Shown here: positions 52,435-61,214 of the stretch, piece by piece
Layout of the letters: the number at the start of each line of letters is the position of its first letter
Numbering within the stretch: position 1 is the stretch's first letter
Origin: Consotaella aegiceratis
GTDB taxonomy: Bacteria; Pseudomonadota; Alphaproteobacteria; Rhizobiales; Rhizobiaceae
Length of the DNA stretch: 64,000 nucleotides
Assembly: GCF_036541425.1 (NCBI RefSeq)
Contig: NZ_JAZHFT010000009.1
Span: forward strand, 81,675 to 145,674
Direction: 5' to 3'
Made by a program: the position numbers and the translations under genes
Notes under the pieces: generated by a model
Told to the model about the DNA's origin: nothing
Databases searched by the model: none
Seen by the model: only the letters and a program-made list of their open reading frames with translations

Positions 52435-54000
52435 CTAACCTTCTTCGAAGTGGGTCTCCGGCAGGAACTGATAGAGCCAGGTCTCCGTCAGGGTTTCTTC
52501 CCCCTTCTTCAGATAAAGGCGGATATCGACGGGCTCGGCTCCCCAGCACTGCAGGTCGAACATCGCGCGCCAGCCCGTGCCGACCTTGATGGAGTAGCTG
52601 TCGAGCTGCGAGACGGTGCCGCGCGAGGCCGTAACCACCGCCTCCACATCGTCATTCTCCCGATCGATCAGGGCGATAGGCCCTCCGTCGAAGTCGACCA
52701 CGATCTTGGTAGTGCCTTTCGGACGAGGTTGCCCCGGAATTCCGCCGCGGCCAAGCCGCGTTGCGACGACATGCCCGAGTTCGGAGGGATGCGGCTCGTC
52801 GTTTGCCCAGGTCAGGCGATAGTCGAGAGCAATCGCGTCGCCTTTGCCGACGGGTTTGTCGGACACCCAATAGGCGGCGATGTTGTCGTGGATCTCGTCG
52901 TCCGTCGGTATCTCGACCAGTTGCACCTCGCCGGGGCCCCAGTCGCCCTTGGGCTCGACCCAGACGCTGGCGCGCTTGTTGTAGAAGACGCCGTCGTCCT
53001 CATAGTTGGCGAAATCCCGATCGCGCTGCAGCAGGCCGAACCCCTTGGGTCCGTTGTCCGAAAAGCTCGACGTGATCACCACCGAGGGATTGTTGAGCGG
53101 ACGCCACAGCCGCTCTCCGGCGCCTGTCCAGATCGCCAGGCCGTCGGAATCGTGGATTTCCGGCCGCCAGTCGACCCGTCGGCCACGATCGGTCTCCGAA
53201 AACCAGAACATAGAGGTCAGCGGCGCCAGCCCGACGCGGTCGATGGCGTCACGCGCGAAAAAGCGGGCGGTGATGTCCATGACGATCGGTCCGTCCTTGG
53301 CCACGTCCATCATGAAGGCGCCGGTCAACCGTCGGCTGTTCATCAGGCAGTGGACGACGAGCTGGCCGCTCTCGGAGGGCGCGAGATAGAAATCGGTGAA
53401 GCGGGGAAATTCTTCGGGCGTCGGCATGGCGACGTCGAGCGCCACCGCGCGAGCCGACATTCCGTACTGGCCCTGCTGCCCCGCCGTGCGGAAATACGCC
53501 GCGCCGAGGAAGGACAGCCAATCGGCGTCCGATCCGACGTCGAGCACGCGGAAGCCGGCAAAGCCGATGTCGTCGGGAAGCTGGCGGGCCGGGCTGTCGG
53601 CGGGCATCTCGAACAGGTCGCGATGGTAGATCAGCCTCTGCGACTGGTTGCCGCTGACCAGATGGATGTCGACCGGAAGCTTGAAGTAGCGACCGAGATG
53701 GAACATGCGGATCGGCGCCTGCCCGCCGTCCACTTCGAGCGTCGCTTCAGGGCGATATTTGATCCGCCAATGTTGGTCGTAGTCGATCCGGTCGAGAACG
53801 GCGTCGTCACGCACGACCTCGGGCACATAGGGGCGCTCGGCCATCGCCCGGGCCTCGGCCATCAGTCCGTCGAACGAGAAGGGTTGTGCCGCCTCGAACG
53901 AAAGCGCGCGAGCGGTGGCCGCCTGGGCATGGCCGGATTTCGGAATCAGGCCGAGCGCGGTCAATGCGGCGATGAAGTCACGTCGATTGATGTCGGGCAT
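52435..54000 (-). CDS. Periplasmic glucan biosynthesis protein (MdoG/OpgG-OpgD family)
   Basis: 521 aa from the ATG at 54000. The N-terminus NRRDFIAALTALGLIPKSGH is a twin-arginine type signal, as in OpgD. The mature MdoG fold (two beta domains) has WRIKYRPEATLEVDGGQAPI, FFARDAIDRVGLAPLTSMFW and YYKRAS-like YNKRASVWVEPKGDWGPGEV. The family shapes periplasmic beta-glucans used in osmotic adaptation. No OpgH glucosyltransferase lies nearby. A palindromic element is found 69 nt upstream. Confidence 0.92.
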   Translation of the reverse strand: MPDINRRDFIAALTALGLIPKSGHAQAATARALSFEAAQPFSFDGLMAEARAMAERPYVPEVVRDDAVLDRIDYDQHWRIKYRPEATLEVDGGQAPIRMFHLGRYFKLPVDIHLVSGNQSQRLIYHRDLFEMPADSPARQLPDDIGFAGFRVLDVGSDADWLSFLGAAYFRTAGQQGQYGMSARAVALDVAMPTPEEFPRFTDFYLAPSESGQLVVHCLMNSRRLTGAFMMDVAKDGPIVMDITARFFARDAIDRVGLAPLTSMFWFSETDRGRRVDWRPEIHDSDGLAIWTGAGERLWRPLNNPSVVITSSFSDNGPKGFGLLQRDRDFANYEDDGVFYNKRASVWVEPKGDWGPGEVQLVEIPTDDEIHDNIAAYWVSDKPVGKGDAIALDYRLTWANDEPHPSELGHVVATRLGRGGIPGQPRPKGTTKIVVDFDGGPIALIDRENDDVEAVVTASRGTVSQLDSYSIKVGTGWRAMFDLQCWGAEPVDIRLYLKKGEETLTETWLYQFLPETHFEEG

Positions 54001-54068
54001 GAAAGTGTCTTCAGGAAACGGGACACCGGAAGGTCCAACCAATCCGGCGGCACTAGCCTCGGGATGTT

Positions 54069-54085
54069 ATGTTGCGGTGCAACAT
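54069..54085 (-). promoter_or_regulatory. Palindromic operator candidate upstream of mdoG
   Basis: ATGTTGC GGT GCAACAT, a perfect 7-bp inverted repeat around three bases, centred 77 nt upstream of the mdoG-family ATG. Position and symmetry fit a dimeric regulator site; the regulator is unknown. Confidence 0.45.
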
Positions 54086-54285
54086 ATTCCTAGGTGGCTA
54101 AAGGACAAGACCCTGTTTTATCGAAGAGCGGTAACCTGGCGGGGCACGTTCGCCGATGTCTTTGGCGAGCAATCCATTTCCGGCAAAAAAACTGCGACCT
54201 TGCGGACTTTGTCCCTTCATCATGGCGAAGAGACGGCCGCGAGACCAAACGCCGGTCGAATGGTCCGCGTTGCCGGCCCCGACAC

Positions 54286-55782
54286 TCAGGCATGGACTTG
54301 GGGTGCCGGCAGCCGGATTTCTGCCCGCAACCCGCCTCCGGGCCGGTTGGCGAGCGTCACGGTGCCGCCATGGCTTTGAACGATGCCGCGCGTCGTTGCC
54401 AAGCCCAGTCCCATACCCCCTGTGTCGCGGCTGCGGGAACTTTCCAGCCGGACGAAGGGCTGAAACGCCTCTTCGACCTGATCGACAGGCAGACCCGGGC
54501 CGTCGTCGTCCACGGTGATCGTCGGCTCGCCATCCGGAGCGGAAAGTCTCAGAACCGCGCGGCTGCCATAGCGCACGGCATTGTCGACGAGGTTCGAGAT
54601 CGCCCGCTTCATCGCAACGGGGCGGCAGGCATAAGGAACGGAGGCACTGTCCGCGACGACGACGTCGGCGTCGGCCAGCACGAAGTCGTCGGCGACCGAC
54701 GATACGATCGCAGCGAGATCGACCTGTTCGGTCGTCTCCTCGATGGCCTCGGCGCGCGTGAGGTTCAGCGTGGCCTCGGCCATTGCCGCCATCTCGTCGA
54801 TCGTCGCCACGATGGTGGCGCGCGTATCTTCGTCTTCGATGAATTCTGCCTTGAGCCGCAGCGTCGTCAGCGGCGTGCGCAGATCGTGGCTGATCGCCCC
54901 GAGCAATCGCAGCCGGTCGGCGACGAAACGCCCAAGCCGCTCCTGCATGAGATTGAAGGCTCGGCTTGCCGCCGCTACCTCGGCCGGGCCCGTCACGGCC
55001 AGCGGGGCCACGGCTTCGCCGCGCCCGAGCCGATCTGCCGCCTGGGCCAGCACGCGCAACGAGCGTGTCTGGAAGCGCACCGTAGCGGCCACGACCAGTG
55101 CCACCGCGGCAGACGAAAGCAGGAAGGAGAGCAGGGTCAGCTGTCCCCAATCGTTCGGGGTCGAGACCGCATTGCTGACGGCGAGCCACTGGCCGCTTTG
55201 GATCGGAACCGCCATTTCGACCGAACTGTCGGGCGCCCGGAGGGCGAGCCAGGACGGACTGCCCATCTCATGCGCCATCCGGCCGAGACCCATGCCCGCC
55301 CCCATCCCCATCCCCAGGCCGCGCCCCCACCCCATGCCATGGCCTTGCATCTCGCTCCCGCCGCTGGGCGCCTCCGTCGCGGCCGCGGCGCAGAAGGTCG
55401 TATGCTCGGCGATCCCCTCGACGGCGACGACCGGCACGTTGTCGCCCACAGCGATGAACTCACCTGCCAGAATGTCGGCGAGCTGGCGTTCGGCTTTCGT
55501 CATCTCGGCGCTCGCGATCGGCGGTCGCTCGAGAAGCCGGGCGCAGGTTTGAGGGGAATGAAAGGACGCGACCAATGCCGCTCGTTCGCCGGATGGGGAC
55601 GCCGCCAGCAGCCGGGCGAGTGTGATCGTTTGAGTCAGCGCCTGGCCGTGCAGCATTGCCTTTACGACGGCATCCTGCTCGTCGCGGACGACGAAGATCA
55701 GCACGAGTTGCGCGGCGGCCAGGGTGGCGACGATCAGCACCGCGAGGCGCGCCGCCAGGCTTTTCGGCCACAGGCGGATCAT
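54286..55782 (-). CDS. Sensor histidine kinase with Met/Gly-rich periplasmic segment
   Basis: 498 aa. TM1 (about 12-32) and TM2 (about 214-235) enclose a periplasmic domain. In it, residues 145-173 are strikingly Met/Gly/His-rich (MQGHGMGWGRGLGMGMGAGM continuing GLGRMAHEM). HAMP follows, then HisKA with His299 in SHDLRTPLTTLRL, and an HATPase with NLVDNAVRYGS, DDDGPGL and GGMGLGLATTRGIV. The Met/His cluster is a plausible soft-metal site (copper-like), which is inference. Its ATG overlaps the response regulator's stop (ATGA). Confidence 0.92.
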   Translation of the reverse strand: MIRLWPKSLAARLAVLIVATLAAAQLVLIFVVRDEQDAVVKAMLHGQALTQTITLARLLAASPSGERAALVASFHSPQTCARLLERPPIASAEMTKAERQLADILAGEFIAVGDNVPVVAVEGIAEHTTFCAAAATEAPSGGSEMQGHGMGWGRGLGMGMGAGMGLGRMAHEMGSPSWLALRAPDSSVEMAVPIQSGQWLAVSNAVSTPNDWGQLTLLSFLLSSAAVALVVAATVRFQTRSLRVLAQAADRLGRGEAVAPLAVTGPAEVAAASRAFNLMQERLGRFVADRLRLLGAISHDLRTPLTTLRLKAEFIEDEDTRATIVATIDEMAAMAEATLNLTRAEAIEETTEQVDLAAIVSSVADDFVLADADVVVADSASVPYACRPVAMKRAISNLVDNAVRYGSRAVLRLSAPDGEPTITVDDDGPGLPVDQVEEAFQPFVRLESSRSRDTGGMGLGLATTRGIVQSHGGTVTLANRPGGGLRAEIRLPAPQVHA

Positions 55783-56501
55783 GAGGCTTCTTCGACCGGC
55801 GCGGCAAAGGTATAGCCGTTGCCCCAGACGGTCTTGATCAGCTTCGGGTGCTGCGGATCGCGTTCGATGCGGCGGCGCAGCCGGCTGACGAGGTTATCGA
55901 TGCTGCGGTCGAAGACGCGGGCCGACCGGCCTGCGGTGATATCGAGGATCTGGTCGCGGGTGAGCACCTCGCCGGGCCGCTGGATGAGGGTGAGGAGGAG
56001 GCGGAACTCCGCGGTTCCCAGGGCAATATCCTCGCCGTGTTCGTCGAACAGCGTGTGGCGTTGCGGGTCGAGCGTCCAGCGGTCGAAACGGTAACGGACC
56101 GGTTCGCGCGCCTTGGCCGGAGCCGCAGCCGAGGAAACCCGGCGAAGGATGGCGCGGATGCGTGCCAGTAGTTCCCGCGGGTTGAAGGGCTTGGTCAGAT
56201 AGTCGTCGGCGCCGAGTTCCAGGCCGACGATGCGGTCGGTGTCCTCCGAGACCGCGGTCAGCAGGATGATGGGAATGTCGCCGTCCTGGCGCAGGCCGCG
56301 GCACAGCGACAGGCCATCCTCGCCCGGCATCATGATGTCGAGGACGATGAGGTCGATGGCGGCGGCATGCATGACCTGTCGCATGGCGACGCCGCCATTG
56401 GCCACGCTCACGCGCATGCCGTTCTTTTCCAGATACTTGGCCAGAAGCTCGCGGATTTCGCGATGGTCGTCGACGACGAGGATGTGTGGCGTCCGTTCCA
56501 T
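55779..56501 (-). CDS. OmpR-family response regulator
   Basis: 240 aa from the ATG at 56501. Receiver domain (6-120) with VDDH, phosphoacceptor Asp55 in LIVLDIMMPGEDGL, and the LTKPFNPREL Lys. The winged-helix DNA-binding domain (about 140-232) includes RDQILDITAGRSARVFDRSI and DNLVSRLRRRIERD. It is the first gene of the two-component operon and faces the Met-rich EF-hand gene across a 280-nt divergent region, making that gene its likely target. Recognition sites were not identified by eye. Confidence 0.93.
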   Translation of the reverse strand: MERTPHILVVDDHREIRELLAKYLEKNGMRVSVANGGVAMRQVMHAAAIDLIVLDIMMPGEDGLSLCRGLRQDGDIPIILLTAVSEDTDRIVGLELGADDYLTKPFNPRELLARIRAILRRVSSAAAPAKAREPVRYRFDRWTLDPQRHTLFDEHGEDIALGTAEFRLLLTLIQRPGEVLTRDQILDITAGRSARVFDRSIDNLVSRLRRRIERDPQHPKLIKTVWGNGYTFAAPVEEAS

Positions 56502-56781
56502 TCCCGATGTTCCGCGATGTCGTGATCCTGTTCGGCTGACGGCGGCACCGTCGCGCCGATCGCTGGGCAAGTCCAGAGTGGTTGCGGCGACAAAAATGTA
56601 ACCAGATCTGTCGCGCCCCGGCCTGGTGACATCTCGACACCAAACCGGTCGCCAGCGGCAAACTTCGATACCGCCCGATCTCTATCTTCTGCGTGAAGGC
56701 CGGTCGCGAACCGACACTTCATGAAACACCGGAAAACATGGCCCAGCGGGCCAAGGTTTTCCTCGTCAGGAGGTTAAGGAT

Positions 56782-57426
56782 ATGAAACGCATAGTGTTGG
56801 GTGTTGCCGCGCTGGCCGCCGCCGCGGTCGTCGTTCCGGCGGTGGCGCAGCCCTTCGGATACGGCTGGAATTCGAATGCCGGTCAGGGGTGGGTGCAAAA
56901 CGGCTACGGCCCGGGCGCCATGATGGGCTTTGGCCGGAGTGGTGCGATGATGGGACGCGGCGGCCCCGGACACGCCGCCATGATGGGCTCCGGATGGGGC
57001 GGCCCAATGATGGGCCGTGGCGGCCAGGGGGCCGGCACGATGATGGGCTGGACAGAGACGATGCGCCCAGGCGCCGGCCGGTTCATGACCGTCGACGCCG
57101 ATCAGGACGGGATCGTCACCGCCGAGGAAGCCGCGTCCGCCGCCGATCAGGTCTTCGCCGCCATGGATGCCGACGATGACGGCAACCTGACGCGGGACGA
57201 ATACATGGCGGTGCGCATGGGGCCGCAGACGGGCTGGAACCAGGTGCGCCAGTCGGAACGGCAGACGAGCAAGGCCGACCGGTTCGATGCTCTGGATACC
57301 GATCATGACGAGCAGCTGAGCCGCGACGAGTTCATCGGCGGCAGCCAGGCGCATTTCGAGGCGGCCGACGGCGACAAGGACGGCCGGGTGACGCCCTGGG
57401 AATTTCGCCGCAGCGCGTGGAACTGA
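56782..57426 (+). CDS. Secreted Met/Gly-rich EF-hand protein
   Basis: 214 aa. A Sec signal peptide (MKRIVLGVAALAAAAVVVPA, cleavage near VAQ) precedes a Gly/Met-rich tract (about 40-90) with five MM-G motifs at 47, 56, 67, 76 and 87. Four EF-hand-like loops follow: DADQDGIVTAEE (105), DADDDGNLTRDE (129), DTDHDEQLSRDE (172, with Glu replacing the usual Gly at position six) and DGDKDGRVTPWE (196). It is exported and should bind Ca2+, and possibly Cu+ through the Met tract (inference). It is divergent from the two-component operon whose sensor has a similar Met/Gly segment. Confidence 0.88.
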   Translation: MKRIVLGVAALAAAAVVVPAVAQPFGYGWNSNAGQGWVQNGYGPGAMMGFGRSGAMMGRGGPGHAAMMGSGWGGPMMGRGGQGAGTMMGWTETMRPGAGRFMTVDADQDGIVTAEEAASAADQVFAAMDADDDGNLTRDEYMAVRMGPQTGWNQVRQSERQTSKADRFDALDTDHDEQLSRDEFIGGSQAHFEAADGDKDGRVTPWEFRRSAWN

Positions 57427-57482
57427 GCCGGCCGCGCAAATTTCCGTTGCCCTGGGCTGCCGTCTCGGCTATCGGTCGTAGC

Positions 57483-57530
57483 ATGAACACGACGATCCTC
57501 ATCAACGGTTGGTGGCGCGTTCGCTTATAG
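57483..57530 (+). CDS. trpL: trp operon leader peptide (tandem Trp codons)
   Basis: A 15-codon frame, MNTTILINGWWRVRL, followed by TAG. The consecutive Trp codons (57510-57515) lie where a ribosome stalled for tryptophan would control the downstream RNA folds. It is 35 nt from the attenuator stem and 111 nt from trpEG, the standard layout of rhizobial trpE leaders. Confidence 0.88.
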   Translation: MNTTILINGWWRVRL

Positions 57531-57564
57531 CGGCCGAACCATCACGCATGGGATCATGAGATCG

Positions 57565-57596
57565 AAGGCCGCCTCGGACATCCGGCGGCCTTTTTT
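57565..57596 (+). terminator. trp attenuator terminator
   Basis: AAGGCCGCC (57565-57573) pairs with GGCGGCCTT (57584-57592), then T to 57596. An alternative antiterminator is possible: GCGGCC (57530-57535) right after the leader stop can pair with GGCCGC (57567-57572). A 1:2 pairing between the Trp-codon region (GGTTGG..) and CGGCCGAACC (57531-57540) can compete. When Trp is plentiful the terminator forms; when it is scarce the stalled ribosome favours the antiterminator. Confidence 0.88.
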
Positions 57597-57640
57597 CGTA
57601 TTCGCCGGTTCATCCGGGGCCTGATCAGGGTAGCTGAGCC

Positions 57641-59830
57641 ATGGCATTGGAAGACTTGGAGAGCGGCGCGGAACGCTATGTCACCAAGGGCGGCGTCGCG
57701 GTCACGCGTCGCCGCGAGGACGTGATCTATGACGGGGCGATCGAGCCGTATCTCGATCGCCTGGATCGTCGGCGTGGCGCGGTGTTCTCGTCCAACTACG
57801 AGTTTCCCGGCCGCTATACCCGTTGGGACACCGCGATCGTCGATCCGCCCGTGGCGGTGACGGCGGTCGGCCGGACCATGCGGATCGAGGCGCTGAACCC
57901 GCGCGGCGAGATCCTCCTCGGCTTCATCGCCGGCGTGCTGGACGATCATCCGGACGTCGCTGGAGCGGTGACGACGTCGCAGCGTATCGATCTCACGGTC
58001 AAGAAGCCGGACCGGCCCTTCACCGAAGAAGAGCGCTCGCGCGTGCCGACGGTGTTCTCGGTGCTGCGCGCCATCACCGAGCTTTTCCACGCCGAAGAGG
58101 ATAGCGATCTCGGGCTCTATGGCGCTTTCGGCTACGATCTCGCCTTCCAGTTCGATCCGGTTCGCGAATATTTGGAGCGCCCGGCCAGCCAGCGCGATCT
58201 CGTCCTTTATCTGCCCGACGAGATCCTGATGGTCGATCACTATTCGGCCCGCGCCTATGTCGAGCGCTACGACTTCGCCAAGGGCGAACGCACGACGGCG
58301 GGGCTCGCGCGGGGCGGATCGGACGCGCCGTTCGTCCACTCCGACGCGGTGCCGCCGCGCGGCGACCACCGGCCGGGCGAATATGCCGACCTCGTGCGCG
58401 TCGCCAAGGAGAAGTTCGTGCGCGGCGACCTCTTCGAGGTTGTGCCGGGTCAGACCTTCTACGAGCGCTGCAACAGCGAGCCGTCGGAGATTTCGCGGCG
58501 TCTGAAGACGATCAATCCTTCGCCCTATTCCTTCTTTATCAATCTCGGCGACAACGAGTTCCTGATCGGCGCCTCGCCGGAGATGTTCGTGCGGGTGTCC
58601 GGGCGGCGGGTCGAGACCTGCCCGATCTCCGGCACGATCCGCAGGGGCGACGATGCGATCTCCGATTCCGAGCAGATCATCAAGCTGCTCAACTCCAAGA
58701 AGGACGAATCCGAGCTTACCATGTGCTCGGACGTCGATCGCAACGACAAGAGCCGGGTGTGCGAGCCGGGCTCCGTCAAGGTGATCGGGCGGCGTCAGAT
58801 CGAGATGTACTCGCGTCTGATCCATACGGTCGACCACATCGAGGGCCGGCTGCGCGAGGGGATGGACGCCTTCGACGCGTTTCTGTCGCACGCCTGGGCC
58901 GTCACCGTCACCGGCGCGCCGAAGCTCTGGGCCATGCGCTTCATCGAGCAGCACGAGAAGAGCCCGCGCGCCTGGTATGGCGGTGCCGTCGGGATGATCC
59001 ACTTCAACGGCGACATGAACACCGGGCTGACGCTGCGCACCATCCGGCTGAAGGATGGGATCGCGGAAGTGCGCGCCGGGGCGACGCTGCTCTTCGACAG
59101 CAATCCCGAAGAGGAGGAGGCCGAGACCGAGCTCAAGGCCTCGGCTCTTCTGGCCGCGATCCGTGAGGCGGGAGCCTCCAACGCCGCCGTTGCCGCGCGC
59201 ACTGGGGCCAAAGTGGGCGAGGGGCTGAAGATCCTGCTCGTCGACCACGAGGACTCCTTCGTCCACACGCTCGCCAACTACTTCCGTCAGACGGGGGCCG
59301 AGGTCAGCACGGTTCGCACCCCGGTGCCCGACGAGATCTTCGACCGGATCGCGCCCGACCTCGTCGTCTTGTCACCGGGACCGGGAACGCCGACGGATTT
59401 CGATTGCAAGGCGACGATCCGCGCGGCGCGCGCCCGCGGCGCTCCGATCTTCGGCGTCTGTCTGGGGCTTCAGGCACTGGCCGAGGCCTACGGCGGAACC
59501 TTGCGCCAGCTCCGCGTGCCGATGCACGGCAAGCCGTCACGCGTGCGCATCGCGCAGCCCGGCATCATCTTTTCGGGGCTGCCCAAGGAGGTCACGGTCG
59601 GCCGCTATCATTCGATCATCGCCGATCCGGTGCGTCTGCCGAGCGATTTCGACGTCACGGCCGAGACCGACGACGGGGTCGTCATGGCGTTCGAGCACCG
59701 AACCGAGCCGGTCGCGGCCGTGCAGTTTCATCCCGAATCGATCATGTCGCTGGGCGGCCAGGCCGGCATGAGAATGGTCGAGAACGTCGTCGCCCATCTG
59801 GCGCGGCGGTCTCGCGAAAAGGCAGCCTGA
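57641..59830 (+). CDS. trpE: Fused anthranilate synthase TrpEG
   Basis: 729 aa. Residues 1-520 are the chorismate-binding TrpE part (FEVVPGQTFYERCNSEPSEI, SPEMFVRVSGRRVETCPISG, and DVDRNDKSRVC). Residues about 525-725 are the glutamine amidotransferase TrpG, with the nucleophile Cys in FGVCLGLQALAEAYGG and the His/Glu of FHPESIMS. The single-chain fusion is the known rhizobial arrangement. The enzyme makes anthranilate from chorismate and glutamine, the first committed step to tryptophan. Expression is controlled by the trpL attenuator; no other trp gene follows in the window. Confidence 0.97.
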   Translation: MALEDLESGAERYVTKGGVAVTRRREDVIYDGAIEPYLDRLDRRRGAVFSSNYEFPGRYTRWDTAIVDPPVAVTAVGRTMRIEALNPRGEILLGFIAGVLDDHPDVAGAVTTSQRIDLTVKKPDRPFTEEERSRVPTVFSVLRAITELFHAEEDSDLGLYGAFGYDLAFQFDPVREYLERPASQRDLVLYLPDEILMVDHYSARAYVERYDFAKGERTTAGLARGGSDAPFVHSDAVPPRGDHRPGEYADLVRVAKEKFVRGDLFEVVPGQTFYERCNSEPSEISRRLKTINPSPYSFFINLGDNEFLIGASPEMFVRVSGRRVETCPISGTIRRGDDAISDSEQIIKLLNSKKDESELTMCSDVDRNDKSRVCEPGSVKVIGRRQIEMYSRLIHTVDHIEGRLREGMDAFDAFLSHAWAVTVTGAPKLWAMRFIEQHEKSPRAWYGGAVGMIHFNGDMNTGLTLRTIRLKDGIAEVRAGATLLFDSNPEEEEAETELKASALLAAIREAGASNAAVAARTGAKVGEGLKILLVDHEDSFVHTLANYFRQTGAEVSTVRTPVPDEIFDRIAPDLVVLSPGPGTPTDFDCKATIRAARARGAPIFGVCLGLQALAEAYGGTLRQLRVPMHGKPSRVRIAQPGIIFSGLPKEVTVGRYHSIIADPVRLPSDFDVTAETDDGVVMAFEHRTEPVAAVQFHPESIMSLGGQAGMRMVENVVAHLARRSREKAA

Positions 59831-59943
59831 GCAGAGTGGGTAACGTGTTCTACCATCTGACGTTGGAATTTCGCGATCGAACGACTTCGAGCGCCCCGAC
59901 GCGGACTGTTCCGCTCAGAGGCGTCTAGGGCGCGCCCGGACGG

Positions 59944-60846
59944 ATGCCAACCAGGACATCAGCCCTGATGCAGCGGGTGGCGCTCGGCTCGATCGCAGTC
60001 TCGCTGGTCGTCATGGCCCTGAAATATTGGGCCTATGCGGTCACCGGATCGGTGGCGTTCCTGTCGGACGCGCTGGAGTCGATCGTCAACCTGGTGACGG
60101 CCGTCATCGCCTTGTGGGCCATCCGGGTCAGCTACAAGCCCGCCGACAAGGACCATCCGTTCGGCCACCACAAGGCCGAGTATTTCTCGGCCGTGGTGGA
60201 AGGCGTGCTGATCGTCGTGGCGGCGCTGCTCATCTTCCAGGAGGCCTGGGAAGCATGGGCGACCCCGCGCACACTCGATGCCCCCGTCACGGGCATGGCG
60301 ATCAATGCCCTGGCGACGTTGCTCAACCTCGGTTGGGCGCTGTTCCTGATCCGTCAGGGTCGAAGGCGGCGCTCGCCGGCATTGGCGGCCGACGGGCGGC
60401 ATTTGATGGCCGACGTCGTCACCTCCGTCGGCGTCCTCGCGGGCCTCGCCCTGGCGACCGTCACCGGCTGGCTGTTCCTGGATCCGCTGATGGCCGCGCT
60501 GGTGGCGGTGAACATTCTGCGCGAGGGCTACAACGTCGTCATCAGCTCGCTCAGCGGGCTGATGGATCAGGCGATCGATCCGGTCGAAGAGCTGCAGATG
60601 CGCGATATCATCTCGCACAACGCCGACGGCGCCATCGAGGTGCACGACCTCAGGACGCGACTGGCCGGCCGCGCCATCTTCATCGAATTTCACCTGGTCG
60701 TGCCCGAGGCGATGAGCGTCGGCAAGGCGCACGACATCTGCGATCGGGTGGAGGATGCCCTCAAGGCTGCCTTCCAGGGCGCCCGGGTGCTCATCCATGT
60801 GGAGCCCGAGGCCGAGGCCAAGCAGACGGGCATTCCTGTCCTGTGA
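59944..60846 (+). CDS. Cation diffusion facilitator family metal exporter
   Basis: 300 aa with six TM helices and a C-terminal cytoplasmic domain (about 215-300). CDF motifs: HPFGHHKAEYFSAVVEG after TM2 and TM5 with H-x3-D (GRHLMADVVTSVGVLAG). The TM2 site reads LSDALESIVN (Asp42, Glu45) instead of the plain H/D-x3-D found in well-studied zinc exporters, so the transported metal (Zn, Fe, Mn, Co or Ni) cannot be assigned. It exports divalent cations against protons. It stands alone, 113 nt after trpEG. Confidence 0.92.
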   Translation: MPTRTSALMQRVALGSIAVSLVVMALKYWAYAVTGSVAFLSDALESIVNLVTAVIALWAIRVSYKPADKDHPFGHHKAEYFSAVVEGVLIVVAALLIFQEAWEAWATPRTLDAPVTGMAINALATLLNLGWALFLIRQGRRRRSPALAADGRHLMADVVTSVGVLAGLALATVTGWLFLDPLMAALVAVNILREGYNVVISSLSGLMDQAIDPVEELQMRDIISHNADGAIEVHDLRTRLAGRAIFIEFHLVVPEAMSVGKAHDICDRVEDALKAAFQGARVLIHVEPEAEAKQTGIPVL

Positions 60847-60950
60847 CGCATAGGTCGTTCGTCGGCCCGTGGTCGGAGGCGCCGAGGTGCAGGTTGCTCC
60901 CCTTTCGATGAGGCTTGAATTCGAGCAAAAATCGGCTAATTTGCCGCGTC

Positions 60951-61067
60951 ATGACATCCATGAACGCCTCTTTGCCGATTTTTGACGCGCCCGGTGCGCG
61001 CGGCCTTTGCGTTCTTCCGCTTTCCAGCCTTCTTCTCGGCCTTAGCGGCGACCGTCGGACCCGTTGA
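60951..61067 (+). CDS. Putative Leu-rich leader peptide before leuA
   Basis: A 38-codon frame upstream of leuA. It includes FDAPGARGLCVLPLSSLLLG, with seven Leu codons within 13 residues (positions 19-31), the composition of leucine attenuation leaders. It ends 147 nt before the leuA ATG. Against it: no good ribosome binding site before the ATG, and no stem followed by a T-run between it and leuA, although CCGGCGCG / CGCGCCGG can pair in 61148-61190. Treat it as a candidate only. Confidence 0.4.
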   Translation: MTSMNASLPIFDAPGARGLCVLPLSSLLLGLSGDRRTR

Positions 61068-61214
61068 TCAAGGGGCGGCCGGCGGTCGATGAGGCCGTTC
61101 AAGTGCCCAGCCCCTGCGCTTTACAACTCAAGTGAAATCCGGGAAGACCGGCGCGGCAACGTGAGCCAGAAGGCTTTGCGCGCCGGCCGACCCAAGAGCG
61201 AACAGGGTTCTCTC

